From assembly GCA_026826555.1 (NCBI GenBank), contig JAKSZT010054570.1:1686947-1750946 (forward strand): a stretch of DNA of 64,000 bases, written 5' to 3'. This document shows positions 1 to 12,229 of this stretch, one piece after another; within the stretch, counting starts at the first letter, position 1, and the number at the start of each line of letters is the position of its first letter. This stretch comes from Tolypeutes matacus. Lineage: Eukaryota; Chordata; Mammalia; Cingulata; Chlamyphoridae. A model generated the notes under the pieces. It made no database searches. It was not told the DNA's origin and saw only the letters and a program-made list of their open reading frames with translations. Both the position numbers and the translations under genes were made by a program.

Positions 1-1794
1 ATTATACCAACTTGGGAGAGGATGGACACATCACAGAACACAGAAGAGGCTCTCATTGGCCTAGAATGGAGATTCCATATTTGTGACTGCAAAACACACT
101 GTGCAGTGTGTTGAAGTTATTGATTTTCAGTAACAATTACGACGCACACTTTTAGAAAGTACCCCCCTTTTTAAAAATAAATGAAAGCAAATGCACCACC
201 ATTACTCACCTGTATTCAAACATGGTTTTTGTTTTTGTTTTTGTTTTTTTAGAGTTGGAAAGAGAGAGAAAGAAGGGATTAGAGGGAGTCTAGATATCTC
301 ACCAGGAATTGAACACAATTCAGAAAGTGTGCCAAGCATACAATTGTTCACAGATGCCACTGTGAGAAATCAGTTCAGAATGCTCATCTCCAGGTGGCCT
401 GAGACATAGGCAATCTTTGAAAATGAAGACTCGGTTGGCAGTTGTGACTACTTATTAGATGGCATCCACTTGTTCCTGAATTGCCATTCACAAATGAAAG
501 CTTTGAGGTCCTTGGCTTTCCCCCACTCTTCAAAGTGAAGCACTACTCAGACCTTTTGGCCCAGTAGGTTTCATGGTTATGGCCTGGGAATGAGAACATT
601 TTAGGAACTGTTTACATGAGCAGGTAGTTGTTCACTCTTTAATCACAGCTACTTAATCACAGCTTGACAACCATTCTCAACTGCTCTGGGGCTGGTTCTG
701 CTCACATCCTCTTGCCCCCCTCCAACCCCCCAAATGCTACCTCTTCATATGAATGCTTGTTGACTCATTTGAGGAAAGAGCTCTGCTCATCAGCAGAGGG
801 ATAAGCAGATGGAATTACATGTCCAGGTATATTCTAAGAGCTAAAACCAAGGTTACTGAAAGGAAGGCAGAGGTGGCAAATTCGGAGGCATCAGAGGGTA
901 TGCTCACTTGTTCCTCTGATCTCTTTTTTACACTACTAGGACTTTTAACCATGAAACAACCTGCACACAGCTCCGGTGGAGCCCAGTTGGAACACTGCTT
1001 GCATCTGCTCCTTGTCTACAAACTGTGCTATGGAGCAGGGCTGAGCCCAGGTTGCTGATATGTCCACCATCTTCAAAACACAGTGGCTTCTGGCCCTTCA
1101 CAATCCTGCAAGATGAGTGAGTGGAGATGACCATTGTGGGCTGGGCTGGCCAGAGCAAGTGGCCACAGTTAGAATTTCAGTGGAAGACACAGCTCCTTGC
1201 CGAAGCTCAGACCAACATGCTCCCACAGGAAGGACCCAAATGTCATGGTGGGGTGGGGGTTGCAGATGGACCTTGATGGAAAACACTTTTCTATGCAGGA
1301 AAATGTCCTCATTTCTTCTTTGCCTCTGCAACATAGATTACTGGTACTCCCGCCTAAAAGGAAAATTATTTGGGGGAGAGAGGCAAGGGTGTTGAGGAGG
1401 GGAAGGGTTTACCATACACATTACTCAAAACAGGATGGTTTAGTAATACTTTGTTGCAACTGATAAACAAGGAACCCGAAAGCTGAGTGCTTATTCATAT
1501 TCAAAGGCCAAAATCATTCTCAGGAGTTATTACATTACTTTCCCTCCATATCATAGTCAGTCAGTGTAGCCACATTATAAGCTGGAAATGATTATTGCTG
1601 AACTATGAATACTAAAGACTTAATTAGGTTAAAAAAAAAAATCCAAGAGCAAATTTATATTATATTTGTAAGAAAAATAAAAATAAACGTGCTAACCTAT
1701 TAAAAAGCCTTAATACAGTGGGTGCATTCAAATCTGGTAGAGAAGAAGCTAAAGCAGAAAATCCCAACATGTGTTTTAATATTTCTTTCCATTT
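1..1794. other. Unassigned, mostly unique sequence
   Basis: I see no recognisable gene, RNA or repeat family here apart from a short (TTTTTG)n run near 226-250. The short open frames overlap on both strands, lack homology that I recognise, and look like chance frames. Ancient repeat fragments too diverged to see by eye may be present. Confidence 0.5.
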
Positions 1795-1945
1795 ATATAG
1801 CATTTTATACTTTTCAAAAGAATTTTACATTTCTTAAGCCATTCTAGTAAGGTAGAAAAGAGAAGGGATTATTATCTACCTTTTAGCATATGAAGAAACA
1901 GATGGGGAGAATTCTAAGGACTTCTTTGAAGATCCACAGTTCCAA
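1795..1945 (-). mobile_element. MIR-type SINE relic, antisense
   Basis: The order of an antisense MIR is visible: an AT-rich 'tttatatagcattttat' part, a diverged 'attattatctacctttt' part, then 'gaagaaacagatgggg' where MIR has the reverse complement of its 'cctcatctgtaaaatgg' core. The match is loose and the borders are approximate. MIRs are very old tRNA-derived SINEs that are no longer active in mammals. Confidence 0.55.
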
Positions 1946-2584
1946 CCTCTGACTCATTTCCTGTGATGCTCTCGACGTGTTTCTCGAGAACCTAACTCTC
2001 ACATTTCACTCACTCATCTCAGAGCTGTAATTCCACCTCTGTTTGTACCTTCTCCAGTCCTGCTATATTCATGCCATAGCTGGGCAGTACAGGACTGTCC
2101 TAAGGCTGAGCGCATATTTATCTGTGCTTCTCTCGTTGGGTAAAAGACAAGCAAATGCAATTCTGTTCTTTTTCCCTAAATAGGCAGCAGCAGAGCCAAG
2201 GAAATAGGCAGGACAGGAGGCTCTTAGCTCACTCAACAGAGTGACAGGCAAAAACCAAGCCTGCCATGATCCTCGCCTTAAGGATTCCAGAACACAAATG
2301 CCCAAAGGGAGTTGTGGGAATGCTGCTTTTCCCGGCACCTTTGAGTGTCACTTTATACACACTGACTTTCCCCATTAGCAAACTTTGCTGGCTGCTTCTC
2401 CTGCTCTAGGCACTGAACTTGGCACTGGAAATGCAAAGAGGCACAGACAGTCCCCAGCTTATAAGCTGGGTGTATTCCAGGTTTATCTGTTTAGAAGTCA
2501 AGAATGCATTTTTCGTAGAGACCTTGTGGTAAAATGGGACGGAGGGGAGGATGTTTGCAGGTGACCCAAAAAAGAAAAATCCAT
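1946..2584. other. Unassigned sequence
   Basis: No gene or clear repeat is seen. A short piece near 2395-2450 ('ggcactggaaatgcaaagag') is faintly L2-like but too short to call. Confidence 0.4.
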
Positions 2585-2785
2585 TTAATTAAACTTTTTC
2601 AGTATCAGGCTAGATAGTAAATATTTTAGACTTCATGGGTCTCTGTCGCATATTCCTTGTTTTGGTTATTTTTTGCAACCCTTTGAAAATGTAGCTCATG
2701 AGCTGTACCAAAAAACAGAGAGAGAGAGAGAGAGACCATGAGCCAGATTTACACCGTGGCCATAGTTTGCCAGTCCCTGATTTAT
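2585..2785. mobile_element. Charlie-like DNA transposon relic
   Basis: The left part reads 'aactttttcagtatcaggct' and then 'agatagtaaatattttagac', and the right part ends 'catagtttgccagtccctg'. Both ends fit a hAT-Charlie type non-autonomous DNA transposon that I recall from mammalian genomes, whose ends read '...aaactttttctgtaaagggccagatagtaaat' and '...gtagtttgccgacccctg' type. The middle is deleted or replaced by an AG microsatellite. The exact family name is not assigned. Confidence 0.6.
2716..2735. repeat. (AG)n microsatellite
   Basis: About ten AG units in an uninterrupted run, lying inside the DNA-transposon relic. Confidence 0.9.
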
Positions 2786-3196
2786 ACCATCACTAACTTA
2801 CAGTACAGTTTAAATAATTCTAATAATGATTTTTGGTGTTCACAGTCCAAGCATCGTATTTTTAATGGGTTATTGACAATGGTCACCTGACTAAACTGAT
2901 GTGCCCTGCTTGCATGAATTATTAGGTGACAGTAGCAAGTTAGTTTGAATTCAAGTATGGGCATTGATCCGCATGCCCTACCCACTGAAAAGTATAAGGT
3001 ATATCATTGTGATTTTCTAAACAGATATCAGGATAAGGGGTAAGTGCCCAACGCCACCCCACTGTTGACTCCTGGCATTCTGTATACCAAGCAGATCAGT
3101 CAACAGGATCTTTCAGCTCTTTGTCTCATTGGCAAAAACCCTCTGACACCATCTGACTGACTCTGACAGAAGCAACAACAAATGGGTGCCTCTAGA

Positions 3197-3288
3197 CCAC
3201 AGCAGACCGAAATCCCTCCCAGACCCCTGGGATTCTGCTGAATCCCACCACAGCAGACCGAAATCCCTCCCAGACCCCTGGGATTCTG
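3197..3288. repeat. Two-copy tandem duplication, 51-bp period
   Basis: A 41-base block (3197-3237), starting 'ccacagcagaccgaaatccc' and ending 'ggattctg', recurs without mismatch at 3248-3288. The ten bases after the first copy make the repeat period 51 bp. Because 51 is a multiple of three, all overlapping frames on both strands carry a duplicated 17-residue peptide, which explains the cluster of short repeated ORFs here. Perfect identity suggests a recent duplication. Confidence 0.95.
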
Positions 3289-5390
3289 AGGTCCCCATGG
3301 ATAGCTTGGGACCACACCTGGCTCCGTGGAAAGACCCCTTGACCACGGCAGCCTGCACCAGGGCGTTTGAGGGCCTGCTCTGAAGTTCTCCAAGAAGACT
3401 CATGGGCTACAGAAAGAGATGCTGGATGAGAGAGACATTTTCCAGAAGACAAATACTAGTAGGATTTCTTCTCTTTCTCTTCATCCTTCTCTTTTTCTTA
3501 TTCTTTTTCCTTAAGTTTGAAATAGCCTCAGTAGAATAGAAATGGTGTTATTGTGAGGAAACCTACCTAGGGTTCCTACAAGGAAGACAAAACTGTGTTT
3601 CGGCAAGTGAGAGCTTTGTCGGAGGAACTTTTTTTTTCCTTCCTTACTCCAGTCCTGATAGGCAATGAGGAAGAGAAAGACATTTCCACCTGCAGACAAG
3701 GAGTGTCATTCCCCGGGCCTAGGGCAGGGTGTTGAGAGACGAGACTCTCCAGCAAAGGTAGTAGGTGCCTGACACGGCTGGACCTGGACATTTTGAAGTC
3801 AATTAGCTATAGTAGGACTGCCTGTCCCAGGCACGAAAAGGAAGGCTTGGGCTAAAGCTGTGTGGCAACTTCCCTGCCTATCCCCTCTCCCCTGCTATTT
3901 CTTGATCTTTTACCTTTTGCCCTCTCTGGTCTCCTTTCCTTATCCCTTCCTCTCTTGCCAGGATTCCATCCTCCCATTCCTAGCTAAAGCTTATAAGCAA
4001 TGAAAGCTTTGGGAGAGGTGCCTTTGCTCCAGGGGGTGCTGTTCCATGCACGATTTGTGGGCGACAAGATGCAGCGTCCCTCAGCTCCTCATTCCCCTTC
4101 CAGAGTGAGCCCTGAAAATTGCGATCTCTGGCTTCGGCTGCCTCCAGTGGGGCCGGCGGGGTGGGGGGCTGCTCAGGGACCCCGGGCACACTCGAGACCT
4201 CGTTCCTCCAGGACTTTACCCTGTCTGCATTGTTGTCTTTCTGTTTCTATACCATTAGCGCCCAGTGAAAGATACAAACAAAATGTGCAGCCACGTTTTA
4301 GAAAAGAGCCAGTGGCCAGAGGGGTTTCCGGAGCACTTCTGTCCCCTCGCCCCAGACATGCACTTTTACCAATTGCTGCCTTTCACTTTGAAAGTGGCCT
4401 GTCGTCTTCATCTTTTAGCTCTTGCCGTCACTGTTGTTTCTTTCCACCTTACTTTCCCTCTTGTGTGCATACATTCAAGGCCTTGCTCAATCCTGGAAAG
4501 TAAACTTGGTTCAGCACTAGCCTTAAGCAATGAGTAATCCCTCTGGAGGTGGGCCCGAGGAGAACCGAGAGCTAGGCAACGAGGGGTGCCTCCTTTCCAG
4601 GTGCCCGGCTGCCTGCCCCCCTTGCCACCAGCCCATCTGCTTATGAACTTGGCTCACAGTGCCTTCCTATTCCCTCAGCATACCCCTGCCCCAGGCCTCT
4701 TTCTGCCTATCCAGGGTGCTTGTGCTTTAGCTGACACGGTTCCATGCATCTGTAATCCTCCCTCCCTGCTCTCTCCTCTCTAACCAGGCAAAAACTATTA
4801 CAAGGCTTATCCCAGGTCGGCCCTTCCTCATCACCCCAATCCCACTCCAGGTTCCTGCAGCAATTGTCTATAAAATGTATTTGGCAACCAGTTACATGCT
4901 TTAGTATGAACTTTCTATTGTTTTTCAAACATTGATATCTTAAGCTTTTGCTTATTTTACACTGTACCTATGTAGAGTCCGTCTTCTCAACTAGCTCACA
5001 TGATTTAGTATGCTCATAGCAGTATTCAGTCCCTAGGTGGTCAGATCTGAGGACTGGGACCCTCCTGAGAAGACAAAGAGAGTAGGGACTGGGGGAGAGG
5101 AACTAGGGAAAAGATCCAACCACTAGTTACAGGCAGGGGCTGGGACACCGGATCCAGAGTGACTTGGAAATACCAGATGATCCACCCAGGAAGGCTCAAG
5201 TACTAATTGATACTGGGGTTTCTGAAAAATTACATTAAGATCCTAATCAGGTGTGTGGAGCACAGCAGGGAGAAATTCAAGGTTAACAGGTCTTCAGTCA
5301 CCCTGGAGAGATCGGCACCCAAGAACTCCATCACTGAACGGGACAAAGCCTAGAGCCTGAGAGCAAAGTGAGATAGCGTAAGATGGACTC
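3289..5390. other. Unassigned, locally GC-richer unique sequence
   Basis: No exon, RNA or repeat family is recognised. There is a pyrimidine-rich tract at about 3461-3512. The interval 4000-4500 is GC-richer and has a 167-codon open frame, but it overlaps frames in other phases and shows no domain or splice context that I trust. A faint L2-like stretch lies near 4650-4780. Confidence 0.45.
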
Positions 5391-5405
5391 AAGAACCAAG
5401 AGCCA

Positions 5406-5492
5406 CAGATGTGGCTCAAGTGGTTGGGTGTCTCTCTCCCTTGTGGAGGGACCCGGGTTCCATCCCCGGGACCTCCTGGTTAAAAAAAAAAA
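5406..5492 (+). mobile_element. Short tRNA-derived xenarthran SINE
   Basis: The head 'cagatgtggctcaagtggtt' is followed by a B-box-like 'gggttccatccc' and a poly-A tail. It is flanked by a 15-bp target-site duplication with one mismatch: 'aagaaccaagagcca' at 5391-5405 and 'aagaaccaacagcca' at 5493-5507. This is the monomeric DAS-like type. Confidence 0.92.
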
Positions 5493-5507
5493 AAGAACCA
5501 ACAGCCA

Positions 5508-7170
5508 AAGCCCAGCCTGGGAATTGGGTCACCAAGGATCACCTGGAAACCCTGTGATCACGGCTGGGGGCCCCAATCCCAGCTATGGGTGGGTTGATGC
5601 TTATTTTAGTCTCTCTGCTCTTCATCAGGATTGGCTCAAGAAATGGGTGCCCCCTCCCCCATTATTTCCTTTCCCCTTCTCTGTCTCATAGCATAAGGAA
5701 GATGGAGTAGGGGGAAAGAAGCTTCTCTGTCTTGACTTGATATGAGGATGTAGACAGCCATTCCCTATAAAAAGGCATTTTAATTCAGACCTTCTGAAGT
5801 GGTCTCCTGCCATTACTTCCCAAGCACTCAGTGACTACAAGACTGTTAGAGCTGCTGCCGCTGCCTGCCTGGCCTCTCAGGTGCTGCTACCTGTTTCTGC
5901 CTGGGCCTTAGAGCATCTTTGCCTGTTCACCAGACTTCTGTTGCTAAATTATATCCCATTTCTGCTTCATTAGCCCACACAATCCTCTTGTTGCAGACAA
6001 ATTTATTTCCCTCATAGCACTTCCTTAATAGCCATAGAATGATGTTCTCTCTTCTGCCCTGGTCCCTGCTGAGAATGAAAGAGCATTTTTCCTCATTTGG
6101 AAAAATCAGACCTGCCCTAACTGCAAAGCATCTGCTGTCCTGTTCTCTGGGTGAGAGACTCTGCTGCTTTTGGATTCCCATCCCCCTGCCTTCCTCCCCG
6201 GGGACTGGAAGTACTTCTGGTCCCACAATATCCATCACAAAGGAGCGCTCTTGTCAGGAGTGATGTGTTCACCGGCTTCAGGACCAGTCTAGAAGTTAGA
6301 GGGGGATAATCACATGAAGAGGCAGGGCCTCCACACGTCTTCAGCATGTAGGAGCAGAAAGCATGTTTGAATGGGTGCAGCAGTGGCTTATTGATTGATC
6401 CTCTAAAAAAACTGTCTTTCTTCCCCACTCTGCTAAACCCAGACTTCTCTTTTCCATAATGAAAAGATGTCAGCTTTGCAGCTTGGCTGATTAAAGTGTC
6501 AAGGGTCAGAGGCCCATGGCTTATTAATCAAAAGCTGAGCCTCAAAATGAAAACTCTCAGCCCTCGGCGCCTCCTGCACCCATATCATAGCAGAAGTGAC
6601 AGCAGTTCTAAACAACAGGGAGCACTGATGAATGGGTAGGCAAATGAGCAGCTTTAATCTATAGATTCAATTTGACAAGTAGGAAAGCTATTCAAAGGTA
6701 GCTTATGAAATAGTTTTACAAGAGAAGCAAGCAAATGTTACAAATATTTAAATACCAATTTATTGCTCGTTTTCTACATACTTCCCAAAAAGAGTCAGAC
6801 ATTTATTACGAAGTAATTGAATCAAAATGCAAGGTCCCTTGCTTGCTTTTGCCTCCATTTCCAGCAGCTCACCTCACCCTCCTCTGCTTTCCTACATTCA
6901 GAAACACCCACAACACTGACTACGACAAGTTAGGGCCAACTTTCTGCAATAGAAATTGTGCTTCAGAATTTAAAGCCTGAATCAAAACACATGTTATCTC
7001 CATCAGATTTGGAAGAAAACAGCTATTTTTATCTCTGGGTATAACAAGTCACAAACAGTCCATTTTCTAGTACCACCGCACATGCTTAACCCAGTGTTGC
7101 CGACAACAAAATGATTTTGCTCAATACAATGCATCCATGATAAAGATGTGCAGAGATAAAGTTTACATAG
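5508..7170. other. Unique sequence with a conserved-looking block
   Basis: No gene is recognised. The block 6430-6720 has the look of a conserved non-coding element: no visible repeat identity, several TAAT/ATTA cores ('ctgattaaag', 'cttattaatcaaaag', 'ctttaatct') and balanced composition. Conservation cannot be measured from one sequence. Confidence 0.4.
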
Positions 7171-7174
7171 TGAA

Positions 7175-7295
7175 AATGATATTTTTGGAGCATCTACTAC
7201 ATGCCATGCACTTTGCTAAGCACTTTGGTACAGTCAGATCCAAACTTTTACAGTCACATCGCACAAGCAATATTTTCACAGAGAACTAATGCAAC
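7175..7295 (-). mobile_element. MIR/L2-type relic
   Basis: The piece 'gcatctactacatgccatg' followed by 'cactttgctaagcacttt' matches the common 'tactatgtgccaggcactgtgctaagc' motif of antisense MIR and L2-like relics. Confidence 0.65.
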
Positions 7296-7484
7296 AATAT
7301 GGGTGTGAGAAAAATAAAGACAGTAGGGTCTCTAGGGGCTTCAAAAAAAAAAGAGAAAGACTGGGAAACGTTAAGCCATACGTACTTCTCCTGGGCCTCT
7401 CCTGTCTGATTTCTCAGCTTGCTGAATTCTTGGCCTGACCTTTCCAACTCGTCCCCCAGAACCAATCACAGGAGGGAAACCAGT

Positions 7485-7680
7485 GGTCTTCTGGGCAGAG
7501 CATTGGACAAAGCCTGGATTTAATTCCTTTCAGTCTCCATCTCCACACCTGAGTGATCCTGGACAAGTCACTGAAAATCTCCTGGCCCCATTTTCCTCAC
7601 CTGTGAAATTGGGTAGTCAAATGAAATGGTGTACCTGGAAATGCCTCATAGACTGATAACGCATATGTAAACAGAGTAGG
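7485..7680 (+). mobile_element. MIR SINE relic
   Basis: In order it shows 'gagcattggacaaagcctgg', 'gtgatcctggacaagtcact', 'ccccattttcctcacctgtg' and a diverged tail. These correspond to the tRNA-like head and core ('tgaccttgggcaagtcact', 'tcagtttcctcatctgtaaa') of a sense MIR. Confidence 0.8.
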
Positions 7681-9719
7681 TCCGCCTTCTAAAAGCTAGC
7701 ATTCTTTCCCTATCTTCACCTTCCCCTCCCAAATGTTATATAAACAAGATATCGTTCCAGATGTTATTAAAACTATAACAAAATGGATGTTTAGGGGGTA
7801 AAAGATCACCATTAAGGTATCTTCAAGCACTGAAAAGTCCATACCCAGAAAAAGATGGAATAAGCCTTCCACTTTCTTTTGCTTTTCATCCTTGTTCAGG
7901 TTGTATATTTTCAGAAGCAGGTCATCACCAGTATCAAGACACTAGTTATCCTTTAATTACAAGGGGAGTCACAAAGAGGATGCTGCCCCATTGCTTGGGT
8001 GCTATCGTTCCAAAATTCAGAGTGCTAGGTCCCAAGTTCTGACTTTTATTTATCCTCACTGAGCTGTTTTTCTTTGGATTACAAATATTCCACCAGGGCA
8101 TCTTTCCCTAATTTTTAAAAATTAGACTAAAAGTACTGCTATGAACTTTCCTCAAGCTCTCTAAAGTTCATAGGTGGCCCTAAACAAGAGAGTACTAATG
8201 TTTGTAATCTTTTATACAGTGGTGATTTATTTGGCAATAGGAAGTATTTTCAGTTATTATAGTTGTTCTTTGGAAGGCAGTATATAAAATGCAATTTCAT
8301 TATATAAAAGATAGTGTGTGTGTATGCATAACTGGTGTTATAAGAAAGAGAAGTCATTTTGACCTCTGAAAGAAGGTAGAGCACTGGAAGCGGAGCTTGG
8401 GTTGGAATCATCTAAGGAAGCAGAGCTGGCCACTGCTTGGCTTGGCTCACTGTCTTACTGAGTTCCTTAGAGGACGAGTGTTTATAAGACAAAACAGCAA
8501 ATTTCCAATCATGAACACAGGGAGGTTTGATTGCAGCCAGAGTTGAAATTCAAGTCACAGCAGCTCGAGGTTACCCTCTCAGCTCTGATTTCAGGTTCTG
8601 CTGGTCAGACTCTAGGCATTTCTGTGGACTCCTTTAAATGACCTCCAGGACTCCCCTGGGCAGGTGGCTTGATGGGGAAGTCTACACTCCAAGCTCAGCT
8701 CATCACAAGTCAGTCTGATGAGCAGTCAGCCCTACTGAGAGGCTGTGTTTGGCAGGGAACTTGCCAAATGGTCTCGTGTGACTCAGAATCTCAAACTTGT
8801 TTTATACTGAGGGAAAAAGTCACTTTCAGGGATGAAGTTCTTGGCTTAACTCTGCCTTATATAAACACACTCAATGGCTATTTTGGTCATCTTGGTTTTG
8901 AGAAGCAACTGCTGAGTTATGGCAAAGGTGAACAGGTTGGTATTGGCCCAAATTAAAAAGATTTTTCAGTTCCTTCAGTGTTGGGAGAAATAAAGCCAAA
9001 AACATAACTTCATAGGGAGCAGAATGTAATGGGCTGGCTAACAGGAAAATAAGTGTGACCTCAATTTAAGAAGAATGAGTTCTACTGAAGTTTGAGTTTG
9101 TGGACACAGATACATTGGGTTTGAAGTATAAATTCTTACTCTACAAAACGATAAAATTTTGATCATGTTGATGCATTTCAGAGATCCCTAATATAATAAA
9201 AGAATAATGTGATTCATTAAAAGTCAGTCTACCATGTTTTTTGAGGTGCACCCACTACACTAAGCCAGCTTTATGCCCATATCTGCTGTCCTCACTACAC
9301 AAATGAAGTGGGTATATAGCCCTGCCATCTGTCCTGCTACCCACTGTCTTTTCATTCCACCTCTGGAGCTGATGAGTCTGAACCGCTACATGGATTTACT
9401 TCTTCATCAAGCATTCATCTGACTAAGGCACAAGTCTAACATACCACTGTTGTCAAAGCTGGGTCAGTGATTTAAGAAGAGATTTTGAGTGTACACGGAA
9501 GGAGGAGAAGAGATTTGGAGCCAAATAGCTCGATTTTTCTGAGTCAGCTTAGTACAACTCTCCCTGTTGCATTCTTAAACGCTAAGCACTAAAGTCCTTT
9601 AGTGTCCTTCAAATTATAGCTCAGGCATATAAGAAGACGATGTCACACTGCAAACAAAATCACCATCTTCCAAAGGAAGCTCACGGCTGTTCTTTTACTT
9701 GTGCTATATGTATTCAGTG
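7681..9719. other. Unassigned, mostly unique sequence
   Basis: No gene or clear repeat is recognised. A faint MIR-like piece may lie near 8360-8410. The 95-codon frame at 8669-8956 has no features that I recognise. Confidence 0.4.
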
Positions 9720-9905
9720 CAGGCTGACTGTGCACTTTGCATAAACCTAGAGATATAATAGTGGTGGACACACGATCCTTGCTCTCAAGGAACCCATGGC
9801 CCATGGAGCATACAAGCAAGTCAATAATTTTAGCAAAATCTTGTAAGCACGATTTTCACATGGTGCCATGGGAGCGTGATAGATGGGTCTTGAGCCCAGT
9901 CATGA
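9720..9905 (+). mobile_element. L2 LINE 3'-end relic
   Basis: The words 'cacacgatccttgctctcaa', 'ggaacccatggcc' and 'gtgccatgggagcgtgatag' follow the order of the L2 3' end ('...cagtccctgccctcaaggagctta...gtgctatgggagc'). The 137-codon frame that starts here is explained by this relic and is not taken as a gene. Confidence 0.65.
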
Positions 9906-11494
9906 CCTTTGGCTTCTCAAAAATGGCGGCCTCTATGTTGCATACTATGGTTAGTGAATCTCTGGCATGTTCTGGGGTTGCCTCCTTTTCTAGTCAATCT
10001 TGGCACATAGAAATCATCCTTGCTTGTCATTGTGGCCATTTGGTTCTGCAAATCACCATCTACCAAGACCTCCTCAGGCAATTCCACGTCTGCTTTTCTT
10101 CTCACTCCTTTTTAAGCCAAGGGAAAATTGGGGTAGATAGTAAATGGTGAGTCCAGGGGCTTTCCTGATGGAGCTCCTGTGTTTGGCTTGGCTAAAAAAA
10201 TCTAAGGACCTTGGTTTCTCAATGGTCTGATTCTCTTTGCTCTCAAGGCTTGGTACAGCATTCCAGTGGGATGGTTGAACAGAGAAGAAAAGTCCCTTTC
10301 TTTCTTGTTGTGCAAAGAAACATTTGCTTGAGCATGAAGTGGCTAATCCATAAGAATAACCAACTGCTTTAGAAGTGTTACCAAGCAAATCCTACACAAT
10401 GCAACTCAGTGTTATTAAAATTGGTTTTTCGCAAGAAAATGTTGTGTAATAAGTTGTAAAAGAAACAGTTTTCCCTACGTAAAAGGCAGAAAATAATTGG
10501 ATCGCTACAGTAGCCCAGAAGCTGGTTTTTCACGCGGTCCTTGTCGGGGTACATAATTAGCTAAAGTGGTGCCTGGTAGTTTATTACAAACAAAATGCAG
10601 GAAAGGAGCCCTGAGTGTGGAGGACGTGGAAGCAAAAGAGAAGGGTTGGGAGCTGCACTTTCATAATCAGCTAGCAATTAGAAAGGACTTGACTTACTAG
10701 GACCAAGAAAAACAAATTTGGCGGTTTGTTTTTGTCTGTGAAATTAAAACTATACTTTAGTAAATAAAGCTAATGCCATTTAAATGAACCCTGTGACATT
10801 TTCTGGCTTGCTGCAGCTTTTCTGCTTGACTCTGTTCAAACTACAAACCTGGCATTTCCACATTGCCAAAGAAGTAAAAGGTAGACTGACTGGCTGGTTT
10901 TAGCTGCTACAGTTTTCCAGTAACCCTTACATTTGTCGTGGCAAAGAAGATCCCTGTAAGGTAAAATTTCTAAATATTGCAGCGTCTGTGAAGCACACCC
11001 ACTTCCAGTCTTTGGTGTTTGGTCAATTGATCTGACAATCTCATTATCTTTCCTTCCATGTTGAAAAAAAAAAAAAGTTAATCTGAATCATACTGAGAGT
11101 TTGGTGTGTGCCCTGTGCTGTAGGAGGGAGAATTCTCTTGTATATCAGATTAATATGTTTATGTGTGTGAATTGTTATACTTGAATTTGCTGTAGCATGT
11201 TGTACTGAGGCATATATATAACACCCAGGCTGACAACAACGGCTTCTAAAGCGTTTAATTCCTTTTGAATGGACTCATTATCCTTGGAATGTGCTGTTTA
11301 AGTGTTTCTGAATTTTCTACACACCATTTTTACAGGTCCATTTGTTTATGATGTGATGTGGTGAATAATCAAGCTGGTTGTTTTTTTGAAGAAAATGGAT
11401 GTATATATACTAAGCAGATGAGTAAATTATTGGAAAAAAATGTACTTTATGGATCATGCAGCCCACTGTTAAAATGAATTTATTTTATTTGTTT

Positions 11495-11500
11495 AATAAA
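11495..11500 (+). promoter_or_regulatory. Candidate poly(A) signal AATAAA (first)
   Basis: The canonical hexamer is followed within 30 bases by a GT-rich stretch ('gtgactgttcaagttatgtg'), the usual arrangement of a cleavage site. It is only a candidate, since AATAAA is frequent in AT-rich DNA. Confidence 0.3.
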
Positions 11501-11588
11501 GTGACTGTTCAAGTTATGTGTTTATATTGTCCTTATAAACATGAATGCCATAATATTTAAGTACTGTTCAATACTGATTATGTCCTCT

Positions 11589-11594
11589 AATAAA
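11589..11594 (+). promoter_or_regulatory. Candidate poly(A) signal AATAAA (second)
   Basis: A second hexamer lies 94 bases downstream of the first, in 'ctctaataaaatatttt', and is followed by a T-rich stretch. Two spaced signals at the end of a repeat-free AT-rich block fit alternative ends of a transcript, but no transcript evidence is available. Confidence 0.3.
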
Positions 11595-12229
11595 ATATTT
11601 TAAATCTCTTTCTTTAAACACATGTGCCTTAGTTCTTTCATCAGAGTGTCCTGTTGATATGTCTGCTGAGAAGTGGACTGGGTAATGCTGGGAAGGAGAG
11701 TTTGTGTTCTTAGCCAGCTAACTAAAGTGGATTGTTTGGGGAAATATGGGATCCGGTGATATACAAGCTGTGGTTGCAGCACTTAAGGCATGAGCAGGAA
11801 GCAGAATACAACTGGATGGTCAGGTTTAGAGGCACGTGACAAGGGAAGGTGCCAGTGGGAAGCAGGTATGCAAACACATCGATTGTGTTCAAGGCGGGAT
11901 GTCTCAAGTAACGAAAGGGCCAAGGCAGGGAGGCAGGAGGCCTGATGGTCAGAGAAGGTTCCAGGCAATACCATCCACGGAGAGTACTTGTATGGAGGGT
12001 CTTGTCTGACCATGGCCTCTGAACCTGGAAACCCCAGGACTACCCCTGTATCCCTGTTCCTTCAGTGGGACTGCTCGGCAGTGTACTGTCAGTGTTCGGG
12101 TCTTGAACTCTGGAGTCTGATTATCCAGGAGCCATCACAGTTTCCACATTTCCCCAACCATTTGCCATCTCTTGATCTCCAGAGATCAAGTTATTCAACA
12201 TATCCAAATTTTAATTTCCTCTCCTCAAA

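Larger units (their letters stand above)
9906..12229. other. Repeat-free block with a 3'-UTR-like AT-rich end
   Basis: The part from about 10380 to 11640 has no visible repeats, is AT-rich, and ends with two AATAAA signals 94 bases apart, so it resembles the end of a long 3' UTR or non-coding RNA exon on the + strand. I cannot see a coding exon upstream to go with it, so the idea stays open. A poly-A run lies at 11064-11076. The remainder, to 12229, shows nothing specific. Confidence 0.35.

Noticed and set aside
4000..4503. 167-codon open frame on the + strand
   Set aside because: It lies in a GC-richer patch with overlapping frames. The product is Pro/Ser/Arg-rich with no domain, and no splice sites or Kozak context support it.
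9737..10150. 137-codon open frame
   Set aside because: Its start lies within an L2 LINE relic and the product shows no recognisable domain.
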